NCBI GenBank assembly: GCA_905215345.1
Contig: CAJMPR010000020.1
Location: 11,865-75,864, forward strand
DNA length: 64,000 bases
From: an uncultured bacterium
Lineage (GTDB): Bacteria > Bacteroidota > Bacteroidia > Bacteroidales > Bacteroidaceae
Reading direction: 5' to 3'
Both the position numbers and the translations under genes were made by a program. Each line of letters starts with the position of its first letter. Within the stretch, counting starts at the first letter, position 1. Below the pieces are notes generated by a model that was given only the letters and a program-made list of their open reading frames with translations, was not told the DNA's origin and did no database searches. Positions 17,751 to 25,615 of the stretch are shown piece by piece.

Positions 17751-17982
17751 GACTATAATGACCTGTTACAGCGTAAACCTTTACATGATCCTCCGGACAA
17801 TCCACCGAACCAGTTCCAACACAACGAATAGCACCTCCCCATTCATCAGATGCCAAAGCATCTATATTCTCCAACATCAGACTCTGTAATTCATCTTTTC
17901 CTGAATCTAATTGAAAAAATGTAACTACTGTTGCAGCTAAAAACAAAGAGATAAGCAATACTTTCTTTTTCATGTTTTTCAT
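17734..17982 (-). CDS. NVEALA-family exported peptide 2
   Basis: An 82-residue precursor from ATG 17982 (MKNMKKKVLLISLFL). A longer frame to 18045 is open, but the predicted transcription start (~18024) lies inside it. A basic start and hydrophobic segment (8-24) precede the signature variant NIDALA at 39-44 (LMLENIDALASDEW). The following 38 residues contain two cysteines (54 and 62: IRCVGTGSVDC) and end in SLEESY. Cleavage after ALA would release a one-disulfide peptide quite unlike peptide 1, suggesting two distinct signals or cargoes. The gene follows the operator at 18069-18120 and is the first gene after the regulator. Confidence 0.8.
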   Translation of the reverse strand: MKNMKKKVLLISLFLAATVVTFFQLDSGKDELQSLMLENIDALASDEWGGAIRCVGTGSVDCPEDHVKVYAVTGHYSLEESY

Positions 17983-18030
17983 ACTTGTGATGTTTTTCAG
18001 ATTAATAATTCTGCTTCTTAAATAGTACAT

Positions 18031-18062
18031 CAAAAATAGCGGCAATAAAAGACATATCGAAA
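18031..18062 (-). promoter_or_regulatory. Promoter of the peptide 2 operon
   Basis: TATTTTTG (minus strand, 18038-18031) matches the -7 consensus. A TTTC (18062-18059) lies 20 bases upstream as a near -33 box. The operator repeats begin 7 bp upstream of this box, the position expected for an activator site. Predicted start near 18024, leader about 42 bases. Confidence 0.55.
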
Positions 18063-18068
18063 TTTATT

Positions 18069-18120
18069 GTCTGACAAAGTCTGACAAACGCTCATTTTTC
18101 ACCGTATCAGACTTTGTCAG
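18069..18120. promoter_or_regulatory. Operator-like repeat array upstream of the peptide operon
   Basis: A perfect 14-bp inverted repeat: CTGACAAAGTCTGA at 18071-18084 and TCAGACTTTGTCAG at 18107-18120. Inside it is a tandem direct repeat, GTCTGACAAA at 18069-18078 and again at 18079-18088, exactly 10 bp apart. OmpR-type winged-helix proteins commonly bind direct repeats spaced by about one helical turn. A regulator with such a domain is encoded immediately upstream (18136-19209). It could also act as the hairpin terminator of that gene, but no U-tract follows. Confidence 0.55.
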
Positions 18121-18135
18121 GCTACACAGCAAGCA

Positions 18136-19209
18136 CTATTTAATAGAACATTTCTTTGATGAAATGGGGATTTTTAATTGATAAGCAAGATTACCGTTTT
18201 CAATTGTTGAACCTGAGACTTTAGACAGATAGTTGCGTAACCTTTTGATAGCAGTATGTACCCTCTCCGATGTACCCGTACCATCCGGCCACAATAAATC
18301 CATAATTTCATTCATGGACAGTTTATAATCTTGCGCATCTAAAAGACCTTGCAATAAAGTGGCTGGCAGAGCGGTTAGTTTCACTTCAACAGCAGAGTTT
18401 TTTAAAATCATAGAGTCCGCATCAAAAAAGCAATTTTCTTCCAACTGATAGATATGTGATTGACTTCTATCCATAGCAATCACAGGTATTTCTTGGATAA
18501 AAAAACGATGATAAAGCCGAATCACAAACTCCTGTATAAAGAATAACAAAAGACAAGCAACGACCAAAGCACTTAATAAAATCTTATCCTTCAAAGTAAG
18601 AACCTTCCACCAAGGAGAATATGCGTATCCGGTTACACCAACCTCGCACCTATATCCTAAATAGCAAGATACGAGACTATCCGATTTCGATAAATAAGAT
18701 GAATCATTCGAATACGTGTAAGTCTCATGTTCCCACCAGTCTGCTACGGATACACGCACTATGGTCTTTCCCGGAAATTTTACTTCCGTCAATAATCGGT
18801 TCCATATCAGACCTAAAGAATCAGCTTTCAAAGGACATTTATCTAAAAGATAAGAACATAAACTCCTCTCGTCTGAAGACCGAATTATGTTACGGGTATG
18901 CTTTTCATAAGGAATAACAAAATTCTTTTTACCATATTCGGTTTCCATAGTAGCTATTATTGGCTCTTTATGCCTATCATTGGCATCTATTACGGACAAG
19001 TGTACATTTCCTTTCGAAAAAAAATATACCTCTACTTTATTTCGCTTTTGCACCTCTTCTGTCAAAGCCTCATAAAAAGTATCACGAGCTTGCACCTCCC
19101 AATATTCTTTCTTATTTTCATACAAGAAATATCCGGTAATACAAGCCGCTATGGCACCTATAACTATATACATCAATAGTAGTTCTAAATTCTCTCTCTC
19201 CTTTTTCAT
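18136..19209 (-). CDS. Membrane-spanning winged-helix regulator (periplasmic sensor, cytoplasmic DNA-binding C-terminus)
   Basis: A 357-residue one-component regulator. TM1 is at about 10-30 and TM2 at about 212-232, enclosing a periplasmic domain of about 180 residues with four cysteines (SLCSYLLDKC, SCYLGYRC). The C-terminal ~95 residues look like an OmpR-type winged helix (KLSMNEIMDLLWPDG, then SERVHTAIKRLRNYL as recognition-helix region). The layout resembles ToxR-like membrane regulators but with the DNA-binding domain at the C-terminus. It heads the peptide/export locus and most likely senses a periplasmic cue, perhaps the peptide or the propeller proteins, and acts at 18069-18120. The sensor fold is not recognised. 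Confidence 0.78.
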   Translation of the reverse strand: MKKERENLELLLMYIVIGAIAACITGYFLYENKKEYWEVQARDTFYEALTEEVQKRNKVEVYFFSKGNVHLSVIDANDRHKEPIIATMETEYGKKNFVIPYEKHTRNIIRSSDERSLCSYLLDKCPLKADSLGLIWNRLLTEVKFPGKTIVRVSVADWWEHETYTYSNDSSYLSKSDSLVSCYLGYRCEVGVTGYAYSPWWKVLTLKDKILLSALVVACLLLFFIQEFVIRLYHRFFIQEIPVIAMDRSQSHIYQLEENCFFDADSMILKNSAVEVKLTALPATLLQGLLDAQDYKLSMNEIMDLLWPDGTGTSERVHTAIKRLRNYLSKVSGSTIENGNLAYQLKIPISSKKCSIK

Positions 19210-19258
19210 TCTGTGTTCAAATATGATTTATCAATAGAAATATATATCATACTAACTG

Positions 19259-19266
19259 CAAATGTA
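19259..19266 (-). promoter_or_regulatory. -7 box for the regulator gene
   Basis: Minus-strand TACATTTG matches TAnnTTTG exactly and lies 50 bases upstream of the ATG at 19209. No convincing -33 box is visible at the right spacing. Confidence 0.4.
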
Positions 19267-19902
19267 AGCCATTATAAAATATGAAGGTAATTACTATGTT
19301 ACATATTCTTTTACTTATATTACATAAACGATACAAACCAGCAAAAACCATATAATTCCCTGTTAAATAGCAAAAAGAAAGCACAATTACTAAATACATA
19401 ACTTACGGCATCGCCCAAAAGAGACGAAATAGAGAATTGTGGTATAAAGTAAGAATATCTATAACATATTTCTGCATAACATTCCACTTTTATACAATGA
19501 AAGAATAAAGATATTAACTTCGTACCAGCAATTCATTTACTTTACAGCGGCAGGAAGTTAATATTGAGAAAAGAAGAAGTTAACTTCATCTACGATGAAC
19601 AGTTAATTACTTTACGCCAAACATACAAAGCTTCTACGATGAACGGAATAAAGGAAAGAACAAAGAAGATTCTACAATCTATTAGAAGAACACCAAAACG
19701 CATAAATCACTAATAGCATACTAATTACAAAAATCCATTTGCAATTTTAAAACATCATAAGGTACCGGACGTAAATAACGCACTCTAAAGTGACTAAAAA
19801 CACAAAAAGTCAAAAAGACAGGCTGAGAAGCTGTTTGGAATTTTATCATTATCTTTTTTAGAGAGATTATTCGACCTTCTGAATACTTATATATATAAAA
19901 AC
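19267..19902. other. AT-rich intergenic region without a gene
   Basis: About 640 bases separate the peptide/export locus from nagB. It is very AT-rich and has stops in all frames; the longest plus-strand candidate after an ATG (19639-19713) is only 24 codons. TCTACGATGAAC occurs twice (about 19591 and 19633) and GAAGTTAA several times. No RNA gene, intact mobile element or clear promoter was seen. Confidence 0.6.
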
Positions 19903-19938
19903 GAGGATGTATCCGCAGTGGACACATCCTCATTTTTT
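19903..19938 (-). terminator. Bidirectional intrinsic terminator after nagB
   Basis: Stem 19903-19914 (GAGGATGTATCC) with 19920-19931 (GGACACATCCTC), one mismatch, loop of 5. On the minus strand it is followed by GTTTTTATATAT, ending nagB; on the plus strand it is followed by eight Ts. Confidence 0.75.
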
Positions 19939-19957
19939 TTATATATCTATTCTCCGC

Positions 19958-20770
19958 TTACTTCAGCAACGAAGCCGGTTCAAGATGTTCCGCTTCGATG
20001 TCCTTGAAGTAGCGGTAAGTACCTACCTTCAACTCTACCGTAGCGGCATCGTCACAAACGATAATACCCTTTTCGTGCATTTGCAGGGCACTGATTGTCC
20101 ACATCTGCATAACAGGACCTTCTACTGCATGATAAAGCGCACGAGCCTTGTTATGACCGTTTACGATAATCATTACTTCGCGGGCGCTAAGTACAGTACC
20201 CACGCCTACTGTCAACGATGTTTTAGGCACTTTGTTAACGTCGTTATCAAAGAAACGGGAGTTAGCTATAATAGTGTCGGTAGTCAATGTTTTCTGGCGG
20301 GTGCGTGAAGACAAAGAAGAACCCGGTTCGTTGAAAGCGATGTGACCGTCAGGACCGATACCGCCCATGAACAAGTCGATGCCACCGTAAGATTTAATTT
20401 TTTCTTCATAACGAGCACATTCAGCATCCAAGTCGGCAGCATTACCGTTCAGGATATTGGTATTTTCCGGCTTGATATCGATATGGCTGAAGAAGTTGTT
20501 CCACATAAAAGAATAATAGCTTTCAGGATGTTCTTTCGGCAATCCTACGTACTCGTCCATGTTGAAGGTCACAACATTCTGGAAAGACACGATACCCTTT
20601 TTGTTCAGGTCGATTAATCCTTTGTACATGCCCAGAGGCGAAGAGCCCGTAGGACATCCCAATACAAACGGTTTCTCAGGGGTCGGATTAGCGGCCTTGA
20701 TTTTAGCAGCTACATAATGTGCCGCCCACTGTGATACGGATTGATAATCCGGCTGGATGATTAGTCTCAT
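19958..20770 (-). CDS. nagB: Glucosamine-6-phosphate deaminase
   Basis: Converts glucosamine-6-phosphate to fructose-6-phosphate and ammonia in the cytoplasm. The 270-residue protein matches the family length. Catalytic residues fall at the same numbers as in E. coli NagB: Asp72 (FNMDEYVG), Asp141, His143 and Glu148 (GIGPDGHIAFNEPGSS). The sugar-phosphate loop PTGSSPLGMYKGL is at 40-52. It appears monocistronic, bounded by a terminator downstream and a palindromic repeat upstream. It lies about 2.7 kb from the ROK/MFS/SIS sugar cluster, so amino-sugar use may be clustered here. Confidence 0.97.
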   Translation of the reverse strand: MRLIIQPDYQSVSQWAAHYVAAKIKAANPTPEKPFVLGCPTGSSPLGMYKGLIDLNKKGIVSFQNVVTFNMDEYVGLPKEHPESYYSFMWNNFFSHIDIKPENTNILNGNAADLDAECARYEEKIKSYGGIDLFMGGIGPDGHIAFNEPGSSLSSRTRQKTLTTDTIIANSRFFDNDVNKVPKTSLTVGVGTVLSAREVMIIVNGHNKARALYHAVEGPVMQMWTISALQMHEKGIIVCDDAATVELKVGTYRYFKDIEAEHLEPASLLK

Positions 20771-20806
20771 TACGATTATTTTTATCAGGTTAATAAAATG
20801 AATTTA

Positions 20807-20886
20807 GTGGTTAGTGATGAGTGATTAGTGATGAGTGGGCTGCGCTTTTACCGCATAAAAACTAATCACTTATCACTTATCACTCA
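20807..20886. repeat. Palindromic intergenic element, copy 1 (TTAGTGA/TCACTAA arms)
   Basis: Arms made of short direct repeats (GTGATGAGTGATTAGTGATG on the left, TAATCACTTATCACTTATCA on the right) enclose the core GTGGGCTGCGC...CCGCAT. The core is the reverse complement of that at 32581-32610. The right arm reaches the stop codon of the flavodiiron gene. Confidence 0.6.
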
Positions 20887-22083
20887 TTTTCTCTCTTTTT
20901 TTAAACGCTCCGCCATGGCACGAGCCAGGTTCTCACATTGTTCATAGGTTATATCTTTCATGGCTTGTTTCATTTCTACCGGATCGCCTACGATTTCGAA
21001 CTTGCTCTTTTCGGCAAATTCGCCCATGCGCTTCACGGCAGCACCCGCCCAACAGAAAGAGCCGAAATAGCCCAAATAACGGCCTTTTACTTCACGCACC
21101 AATATCTTGGACAAGAGCGACTCTACTTCCGGAAAAATCTGGTTACTGTAAGTAGGACTGCCGATAATCAAGCCTCGATACTTGAATATATCCGCTATGA
21201 TATACGAAGGATGACTCTTGCTGACATTGTGCAACACGATATTTTTGATACCCTGCACCGAAAGTTCGGCAGCAATCGCCTCCGCCATCTGTTCCGTATT
21301 GCCATACATGGAACCGTAAGCAATCACCACACCTTCTTCGGCGGCATAGCGGCTCAGCCTGTCATAAATGCTTATCACCTTAGCGATATTGTCCGTCCAA
21401 ACCGGTCCGTGAGTAGAGCAAATGGTAGAAATAGGCAGTCCGCCCAACTTCGCCAACGCCTTTTGTACCGGAGAGCCGTATTTACCGACAATGTTAGAGT
21501 AATAGCGCACCATTTCATCCCAATAGTGGTCGAGATTGATGCGAGTATCCAGATACCCCCCGTCCAATGTTCCGAAACATCCGAAACCGTCACCGGAGAA
21601 AAGCACGCCATCCGTTTCATCGAAAGTCATCATCGTTTCAGGCCAATGTACCATCGGCGTCATATAGAAACGAAGTTTATGATGTCCTAAAGCCAGGAAA
21701 TCTTCATCCTTCACCATGTACTGCTCGCCTGTTACACCATAAAAGCCTTCGATCATGCCGAAAGTCTGCTTGTTGCCAACGATGATTATATCGGGATAAT
21801 GCTGTTTTATAAGACGGATAGAGCCGGAATGATCCGGTTCCATATGATTGATAATAAGATATTGTATGGGGCGTTCGCCAATGATGCTTTTAATTTTACG
21901 AAGATATACCTCAAAGTAACAGATATCTACCGTATCAATCAACGCTACTGTTTCATCGTCTATCAAATATGAATTGTAAGAGACTCCGTAAGGTAATGGC
22001 CACATGCCTTCAAACAAATGTTTATTACGGTCATTCACTCCCACGTAGTGGATTTTTCCTTTTATCACTGTTTTTGGGTTCAT
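20884..22083 (-). CDS. Flavodiiron protein (A-type flavoprotein, FprA-like)
   Basis: A cytoplasmic O2 or NO reductase protecting an anaerobe from oxidative or nitrosative stress. The N-terminal metallo-beta-lactamase-like domain carries the diiron ligands His80, Glu82, Asp84 and His85 (NHMEPDHSGS), with further ligands around MVHWPETM, SGDGFG and CSTHGPVW. The C-terminal flavodoxin domain starts near 255 (VVIAYGSMYGNTEQMAEAI, FMN phosphate loop). The 399-residue length is standard, and no rubredoxin domain is fused. A -7 box (TATTTTTG) lies 43 bases upstream of the ATG. Confidence 0.95.
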   Translation of the reverse strand: MNPKTVIKGKIHYVGVNDRNKHLFEGMWPLPYGVSYNSYLIDDETVALIDTVDICYFEVYLRKIKSIIGERPIQYLIINHMEPDHSGSIRLIKQHYPDIIIVGNKQTFGMIEGFYGVTGEQYMVKDEDFLALGHHKLRFYMTPMVHWPETMMTFDETDGVLFSGDGFGCFGTLDGGYLDTRINLDHYWDEMVRYYSNIVGKYGSPVQKALAKLGGLPISTICSTHGPVWTDNIAKVISIYDRLSRYAAEEGVVIAYGSMYGNTEQMAEAIAAELSVQGIKNIVLHNVSKSHPSYIIADIFKYRGLIIGSPTYSNQIFPEVESLLSKILVREVKGRYLGYFGSFCWAGAAVKRMGEFAEKSKFEIVGDPVEMKQAMKDITYEQCENLARAMAERLKKERK

Positions 22084-22125
22084 TATTATTATCTAATTTA
22101 GATTGATTCCATATTCATGCAGCGG

Positions 22126-22133
22126 CAAAAATA
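22126..22133 (-). promoter_or_regulatory. -7 box for the flavodiiron gene
   Basis: Minus-strand TATTTTTG, an exact TAnnTTTG match, 43 bases before the start codon. No clear -33 box. Confidence 0.4.
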
Positions 22134-22144
22134 AGTCTTTTTTC

Positions 22145-23071
22145 TCACATTTCATATTTCTTTCCCTGATATGCATCAAGTTCTTTCATTCTTTTTTGAA
22201 CCCGGTGATTAAATTCATAATTTTTTAGTCCCCAATCGGGAGCTATCAACAGTTCCTTAGGCGACTGGGAGACGAAACGTTCCAATACGATGCCGGGACG
22301 CAAATGTTCGATATAGTCAATGACCAGTTCAATATACTCGTTTACATCGAACAAGTGAAAGTCCTGCGGACGTTGTTCGTATTCCAGTGCCATACGCGTA
22401 CCCCGTATCAGTTGCAACTGATGCATCTTCAAGGTAGTAAGCGGCAAGCGTGACAAGTCTCGCGCCTGCGCCACAATGCTCTCGTGGGTTTCTCCGGGCA
22501 GTCCCAGAATCACATGTCCGCCCGTCAGGATACCGCAACCGGCGGTTCGCTCTACAGCATCGACAGTACTTTGAAAGGTATGTCCGCGATTGATGCGGCG
22601 AAGCGTTTCATCGTTCGTACTTTCGATACCATACTCCACTAAAAGAAAAGTATGTTTATTTACTTCTTCCAGATAGCGCAGCAAATCATCGGGCATACAA
22701 TCCGGACGGGTACCGATCACCAGTCCCACTATCCCGTCTACCGACAACGCCTCCTCATATTTCCGCTTCAACGATTCCAGTTCGCCATACGTATTGGTAT
22801 AAGCCTGAAAATAGGCCAGATATTTCATTTCCGGGTATTTATGGGCAAAGAAGCGCTTTCCTTCTTGCAACTGCAAAGTTACAGGCTTCTCCGTACGGCA
22901 ATATTCCGGATTGAAGGTCTGGTTGTTACAATAAGTGCAACCACCGTAACCTTTGTTCCCGTCGCGGTTGGGACAGGTAAAGCCGGCATTCAACGAAATC
23001 TTCTGCACCTTGTACGGAAAATAACGTTTCAAAAACGATGAAAAATCATTGTAAAGAGGTATCACTCCCAT
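22145..23071 (-). CDS. YhcC-like radical SAM protein
   Basis: A 308-residue radical SAM enzyme of the YhcC family. The cluster motif is the unusual spaced form (GFTCPNRDG, then GGCTYCNN), giving Cys residues for the 4Fe-4S cluster. The radical SAM barrel continues with ETHESIVAQARDLSRL and the family C-terminus. I chose ATG 23071 because it aligns with the start of E. coli YhcC. A longer frame to 23155 adds 28 hydrophobic residues encoded by a palindromic repeat (23095-23167), which is better read as 5' untranslated DNA. The family is implicated in tRNA or other RNA modification in some bacteria; the exact reaction here is unknown. Confidence 0.88.
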   Translation of the reverse strand: MGVIPLYNDFSSFLKRYFPYKVQKISLNAGFTCPNRDGNKGYGGCTYCNNQTFNPEYCRTEKPVTLQLQEGKRFFAHKYPEMKYLAYFQAYTNTYGELESLKRKYEEALSVDGIVGLVIGTRPDCMPDDLLRYLEEVNKHTFLLVEYGIESTNDETLRRINRGHTFQSTVDAVERTAGCGILTGGHVILGLPGETHESIVAQARDLSRLPLTTLKMHQLQLIRGTRMALEYEQRPQDFHLFDVNEYIELVIDYIEHLRPGIVLERFVSQSPKELLIAPDWGLKNYEFNHRVQKRMKELDAYQGKKYEM

Positions 23072-23094
23072 AAGGCTTATCTTAGTATAGACTC

Positions 23095-23167
23095 GAACAC
23101 ATAGGCACAAAGACACGGAGAATAAAATAGAATAGAGAAAACACTGTATCTCCATGCCTCTGTGTTC
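23095..23167. repeat. Imperfect palindrome in the radical SAM leader
   Basis: The left arm at 23095-23120 (GAACACATAGGCACAAAGAC then ACGGAG) pairs imperfectly with the right arm at 23150-23167 (CTCCATGCCTCTGTGTTC). Similar CACAGAG-type arms occur at 42587-42683. If transcribed from the promoter at 23186-23193 it forms a large leader hairpin. Confidence 0.55.
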
Positions 23168-23185
23168 AAATCATCATATCAGAAA

Positions 23186-23193
23186 CAAAAGTA
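23186..23193 (-). promoter_or_regulatory. -7 box for the radical SAM gene
   Basis: Minus-strand TACTTTTG matches the consensus exactly. Predicted start near 23179, giving a leader of about 108 bases that contains the palindrome. Confidence 0.4.
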
Positions 23194-23500
23194 AGACTTT
23201 TATTCGGAATTTACTAAAAGAAAGTGATTGGGGGTATTTTCAACACTTATATATAGCAGCAACAATACGTTAACAAACATAAAAACATTTATTTTAAGCT
23301 ACACTAAAAAGTGTTTCGCACACTGGTTATGAAGCAATTACAATATACACCATACATCACTCCTTAATCCGTATAAATATTTTTTAGTGATTAGATACTT
23401 CTTTTACACATAAATTTCTCTCTTTCCACAGAGATGGATTGAAATAAATTCATAGCTTTGCATACGACCTTATGAAATCAACCTATAAATACTAAACACC
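23194..23500 (+). promoter_or_regulatory. Divergent intergenic region with promoter of the ROK/MFS operon
   Basis: AT-rich, gene-free spacer of about 300 bases. The plus strand carries TAGCTTTG at 23453-23460, an exact -7 match, predicting a start near 23467 and a leader of about 34 bases before the ATG at 23501. No good -33 box was found, and nothing else is recognisable. Confidence 0.45.
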
Positions 23501-24460
23501 ATGGCAACAATTGCACTCGACATAGGCGGAACGAAAATAGCCAGCGCCATTTTTCTCCCTGACGGAAGCATGATATTCAACCGTAAACGGCTTCTAAAAG
23601 GCAGGACAGGGCATGAGGTAGGCAAACTCGCAGCCGATATTCTTGACAAGTTACTTACCATAGCGCGCAGGAGTCGAATAAAAATTGACGGCATCGGTGT
23701 ATGTGTTCCCGGTATTGTATATTCTCAAACCAACCGTGTATGGGCCCCCAACATACCCGGTTGGGACAATTACCCGCTGTATGAAGAGCTGCGTTGCGTC
23801 GTCCCTCCCGGAATAGAAATCTACATCGACAGTGACCGTACATGCTATATGTATGGCGAGATGTGGCAAGGAGCGGCAAAGAACTGCCACAGCGCCGTAT
23901 TCATTGCCGTAGGGACAGGTATCGGAGCCGGTATTATCATAGACGGGCACGTGCTGCACGGCGCCAGTGACATTATCGGAGCAACCGGCTGGATGGCGCT
24001 CCAACCGCCCTATAAGGAAGATTACGACGCTTGCGGATGCTTTGAATATTACGCCTCCGGCAATGGTATCGGAGCACGGGTACGTGATGCCGTACGCGCC
24101 AACAAAGCCTACAAAGGGAAGCTGCGCCAGAAACCTATTTGCCGCATTTCGGCCTACGACGTGTTCAGCGCATACAATGAAGGAGATCCCATCGCCGTTT
24201 CCGTGCTACAAAAAGCAATTGAGATGTGGGGCATGGGCGCCGCCAACCTCGTCAGCCTGCTGAATCCGCAGAAAGTTATTTGGGGCGGTGGCGTATTCGG
24301 TCCTGCAAGTATTTTTATCAATGACATCTACAAAGAAGCTTGTAAATGGGCACAGCCCATCAGCATCAAGCAAGCCGAATTTGTATCTTCTCAACTATCC
24401 GGAAATGCCGGATTGATAGGTGCAGCTTTTCTTGCCATCAAAAACCACTTGTATGATTAG
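23501..24460 (+). CDS. ROK-family sugar kinase
   Basis: A cytoplasmic sugar kinase of the ROK family, 319 residues, without the N-terminal HTH of ROK repressors. The phosphate loop is at residues 7-12 (DIGGTK), with the second ATP-site element VFIAVGTGIGAGIIIDG. The usual ROK zinc site (His...CxCGxxGCxE) is degraded: only DACGCFEYYASG is visible, so at least one Cys and the His are missing. Likely substrates are glucose or N-acetyl-hexosamines. The neighbouring MFS transporter (8-base overlap) and SIS-domain protein suggest an import-phosphorylation-isomerisation unit. The specific sugar cannot be told from sequence alone. Confidence 0.88.
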   Translation: MATIALDIGGTKIASAIFLPDGSMIFNRKRLLKGRTGHEVGKLAADILDKLLTIARRSRIKIDGIGVCVPGIVYSQTNRVWAPNIPGWDNYPLYEELRCVVPPGIEIYIDSDRTCYMYGEMWQGAAKNCHSAVFIAVGTGIGAGIIIDGHVLHGASDIIGATGWMALQPPYKEDYDACGCFEYYASGNGIGARVRDAVRANKAYKGKLRQKPICRISAYDVFSAYNEGDPIAVSVLQKAIEMWGMGAANLVSLLNPQKVIWGGGVFGPASIFINDIYKEACKWAQPISIKQAEFVSSQLSGNAGLIGAAFLAIKNHLYD

Positions 24461-25604
24461 AAGTTATCACAAGAACCTTGTATTCACCGCCGCATGTATC
24501 GGGATGTCTTTCTTCGGCATCTCCATGATTACCCTGGGAGCAATGTTACCCTCTTTGGTCGCCAAATTGGGACTGAGCGGACTGCAAACCACCTCATTGG
24601 TAACATTCCTGCCTTTCGGAATGCTCATCGGTTCCTTGATTTTCGGCCCCATCGTCGACCGCTTCGGCCACAAGGCTTTGCTCGTACCCAGTTGCGTCAT
24701 CGTACTATTAGGACTCGAAGGACTGATATTCCTGACAAGTATCCCGCTTTTGCAACTCTCGATTGTGGGTATAGGCTTGGGCGGCGGTATCCTGAATGGT
24801 GAAACCAACGCATTGGTAGCTGACATTTCCAGCGAAGCGGACAAAGGCTCACACCTCAGTTTCCTCGGAATGTTCTACGGACTGGGTGCGCTGGGCATCC
24901 CTACCCTGTTAGGATTCTTGTCCGAGTATTACTCTTACGAAACCATCCTGCAAGGTATCAGCACCGTCATGCTGGCAGGTATCATCTTCTGTATTCCTAT
25001 ACGCTTCCCGGCACCCAAGCAAGCACAAGGCTTTCCCGTGAAGCAGGGATTGGGACTATTGAAAGAGAGCAGCCTGCTGTTACTCAGCTTTATCCTCTTC
25101 TTCCAGAGCGGTATCGAGGGAGTTTGTAACAACTGGTCTACCAGCTACTTCGGCCAAACGACGGATATCCCCGGAAATCAGGCTTTGATAGCGCTTACCT
25201 GCATGGTTGCCGGACTAACCGTGGCACGTATGCTTCAAGTAGTCATTTTCAAGAAGATAAAGCCCGAAACGGTACTTCCTTACAGCCTCGTCCTTACCGC
25301 CATAGGCTTTGGTATGCTGACGTTCTCACCGGGCTTTACGCGGGCTGCCGTCGGCATGGTAATCATCGGTATGGGACTATCGGCCACGTATCCCGTCATA
25401 TTGAGCATTCTCGGCAGTCGTTACGCCTCCTTGTCGGGAACGGCGTTCGGCATAGCGCTTGCCATCGCCCTCGTGGGACAGGCAACCATGAACGGGCTGA
25501 TGGGAATGATCTCCATGAATATGGGCGGTATAAAAATCTACCCCTACATGATGATTGCTTCGCTCATCATTATGCTTTTCTTGTTTAAACGTTCTCAAAA
25601 ATAA
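24453..25604 (+). CDS. Major facilitator superfamily sugar transporter
   Basis: An inner-membrane transporter of about 384 residues with roughly 12 hydrophobic segments. The loop 2-3 motif is GPIVDRFGHKALL (variant of the MFS GxLaDrxGrkxxl motif). The start at ATG 24453 overlaps the ROK stop by 8 bases (ATGATTAG); an open start at 24420 lies inside the ROK gene and adds 11 residues. Co-translation with the kinase implies uptake of the sugar that the kinase phosphorylates. It resembles Bacteroides sugar permeases near amino-sugar genes, but the substrate is not determined. Confidence 0.88.
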   Translation: MIRSYHKNLVFTAACIGMSFFGISMITLGAMLPSLVAKLGLSGLQTTSLVTFLPFGMLIGSLIFGPIVDRFGHKALLVPSCVIVLLGLEGLIFLTSIPLLQLSIVGIGLGGGILNGETNALVADISSEADKGSHLSFLGMFYGLGALGIPTLLGFLSEYYSYETILQGISTVMLAGIIFCIPIRFPAPKQAQGFPVKQGLGLLKESSLLLLSFILFFQSGIEGVCNNWSTSYFGQTTDIPGNQALIALTCMVAGLTVARMLQVVIFKKIKPETVLPYSLVLTAIGFGMLTFSPGFTRAAVGMVIIGMGLSATYPVILSILGSRYASLSGTAFGIALAIALVGQATMNGLMGMISMNMGGIKIYPYMMIASLIIMLFLFKRSQK

Positions 25605-25615
25605 AATGCAGTTTA

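Noticed and set aside
16236..17982. Lanthipeptide or other RiPP leader peptides
   Set aside because: No lanthionine synthetase, radical SAM maturase, C39 peptidase or double-Gly leader is in the window; the NVEALA family fits better.
18069..18120. Ordinary terminator of the regulator gene
   Set aside because: The stem is perfect but lacks a U-tract, and it begins 7 bp upstream of the -33 box of the next gene, which fits an operator better; not fully excluded.
19639..19713. 24-codon basic peptide in the 19.3-19.9 kb spacer
   Set aside because: No promoter or family resemblance, very AT-rich surroundings, and not on the strand of the peptide operon.
19815..19845. Insertion-sequence remnant (GAAGCTGTTTGGAATTTT)
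   Set aside because: Only a short resemblance to element ends; no transposase fragment or inverted partner found.
23072..23155. Longer start for the radical SAM protein
   Set aside because: The extra 28 residues are encoded by a palindromic repeat and are absent from the family.
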